From: Oscillospiraceae bacterium
Lineage (GTDB): Bacteria; Bacillota; Clostridia; Oscillospirales; Ruminococcaceae
DNA length: 6,201 bases
NCBI GenBank assembly: GCA_029240015.1
Contig: JARBTU010000108.1
Span: forward strand, 1 to 6,201
Direction of reading: 5' to 3'
Part shown: positions 5,499 through 6,201 of the stretch, one piece after another
Numbering within the stretch: the first letter of the stretch is position 1
Layout of the letters: the number at the start of each line of letters is the position of its first letter
Translations under genes and position numbers: made by a program
Notes under the pieces: generated by a model
What the model saw: only the letters and a program-made list of their open reading frames with translations
Told to the model about the DNA's origin: nothing
Databases searched by the model: none

Positions 5499-6201
5499 GG
5501 CGGCTCAACTCCAAGTTGCTGAACTGTGTAAATTGACCGTCCCAGCCAAGTTCCACGCTGCTCGCTTCACCATGTCTGTTTTTTGCAACGATACATTCGG
5601 CAATATGCTGTTTGTCCGAATCCTGTTCATAATATGCTTCCCGATAAAGAAACATAACAATATCTGCGTCCTGCTCGATCGAACCTGACTCACGAAGGTC
5701 GGAAAGCATCGGTCGGTGGTCTGAACGGGAATCCGGTCCACGAGAAAGCTGAGACAGCGTAACAACGGGAACATCCAGTTCTTTCGCCATAATTTTAAGG
5801 TTTCTTGTAATCTCGGAAATTTCCTGAACACGGTTTTCGTTCCGTCGCCCTGTGGACATCAGCTGTAAATAGTCGATAACAACCAGCCCAAGATTCCGAA
5901 GCCGCCTTAATTTCGCTTTCATCTCGGCAACAGTAATCCCGGGTGAATCATCCAGATAAAGCTGGGTTTGTGAAAGTATTTCGGCACTGGAAGCTAATTT
6001 GACCCACTCGTCCGCCGAAAGGGAACCCGTACGTAAATTATAACTCGGGATAAGCGCCTCGCTGGACAAAATACGGTTCACCAACTGTTCCTTAGACATT
6101 TCAAGCGAAAAAATCGCCACCTGTTTATCGGTTTTCTTCGCTACATTCGCAGCGATGTTTAGCGCAAAGCTCGTTTTTCCCATCGCAGGACGTGCTGCAA
6201 T
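5488..6201 (-). CDS. dnaB: Replicative DNA helicase DnaB, C-terminal part (5' end cut by window)
   Basis: DnaB is the hexameric helicase that unwinds DNA at the replication fork. Only 237 codons are present, running off the right edge of the window; this is roughly half of a normal protein of about 440-450 residues, and the N-terminal primase-interaction domain is missing. Counting from the window edge, visible RecA-fold motifs are Walker A ARPAMGKTS (3-11), FSLEMS (31-36), Walker B LVVIDYLQLM (106-115), SQLSRG (150-155), SDLRESGSIEQDAD (167-180) and AKNRHG with the arginine finger (206-211). The ATG at 6183 inside Walker A is not a start, as the frame continues through it. The stop TAA (5488-5490) lies just inside tilS. 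It is the first visible gene of the minus-strand operon. No frameshift or inserted intein is seen in this part. Confidence 0.97.
   Translation of the reverse strand: MAARPAMGKTSFALNIAANVAKKTDKQVAIFSLEMSKEQLVNRILSSEALIPSYNLRTGSLSADEWVKLASSAEILSQTQLYLDDSPGITVAEMKAKLRRLRNLGLVVIDYLQLMSTGRRNENRVQEISEITRNLKIMAKELDVPVVTLSQLSRGPDSRSDHRPMLSDLRESGSIEQDADIVMFLYREAYYEQDSDKQHIAECIVAKNRHGEASSVELGWDGQFTQFSNLELSRHEP

Overview
The window looks like a chromosomal segment of an endospore-forming member of the Firmicutes, most likely class Clostridia. The evidence is the minus-strand gene order dnaB-tilS-hpt-ftsH, a DUF2508 (YaaL-like) plus BofA-like sporulation pair on the plus strand, strong purine-rich ribosome binding sites, A+T-rich intergenic DNA and intrinsic terminators ending in T-runs. 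I see no insertion sequence, prophage, CRISPR array, rRNA or tRNA. Most of the window is housekeeping. The less ordinary material is in the first 1 kb.

Layout. At the left edge (25-53) is a strong sigma-A-type promoter pointing left, out of the window. Next, on the minus strand, is a 58-codon cysteine-rich small gene (64-240, GTG start) of unknown function. A 149-bp A+T-rich divergent intergenic region follows. It holds a perfect 12-bp palindrome and a sequence close to the sporulation sigma-E consensus. That promoter would read into a DUF2508/YaaL-like gene (390-683) and a BofA-like gene (up to 940). A terminator (949-993) closes this unit. A GNAT acetyltransferase (1088-1513) then has its own extended -10 promoter. 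It converges on ftsH, and the 44 bases between the two stop codons are almost entirely one perfect hairpin that should terminate transcription from both sides.

From 1558 to the right edge everything is on the minus strand, transcribed right to left: the 3' half of dnaB (replicative helicase, cut by the window edge), tilS (tRNA-Ile lysidine synthetase, overlapping dnaB by 11 bp), hpt (hypoxanthine phosphoribosyltransferase) and ftsH (membrane AAA+ protease, TTG start). Gaps between them are overlapping or under 50 bp, so they read as one operon whose promoter lies outside the window.

How the genes fit together. DnaB, TilS, Hpt and FtsH are core growth functions: replication, decoding of AUA codons, purine salvage and membrane protein quality control. 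BofA in Bacillus subtilis holds the intramembrane protease SpoIVFB inactive until the forespore signals, delaying sigma-K activation. A sigma-E-like promoter in front of yaaL-bofA fits mother-cell expression. The main puzzle is the bofA start: the expected N-terminal membrane segment is encoded in frame, but no ATG, GTG or TTG precedes it.
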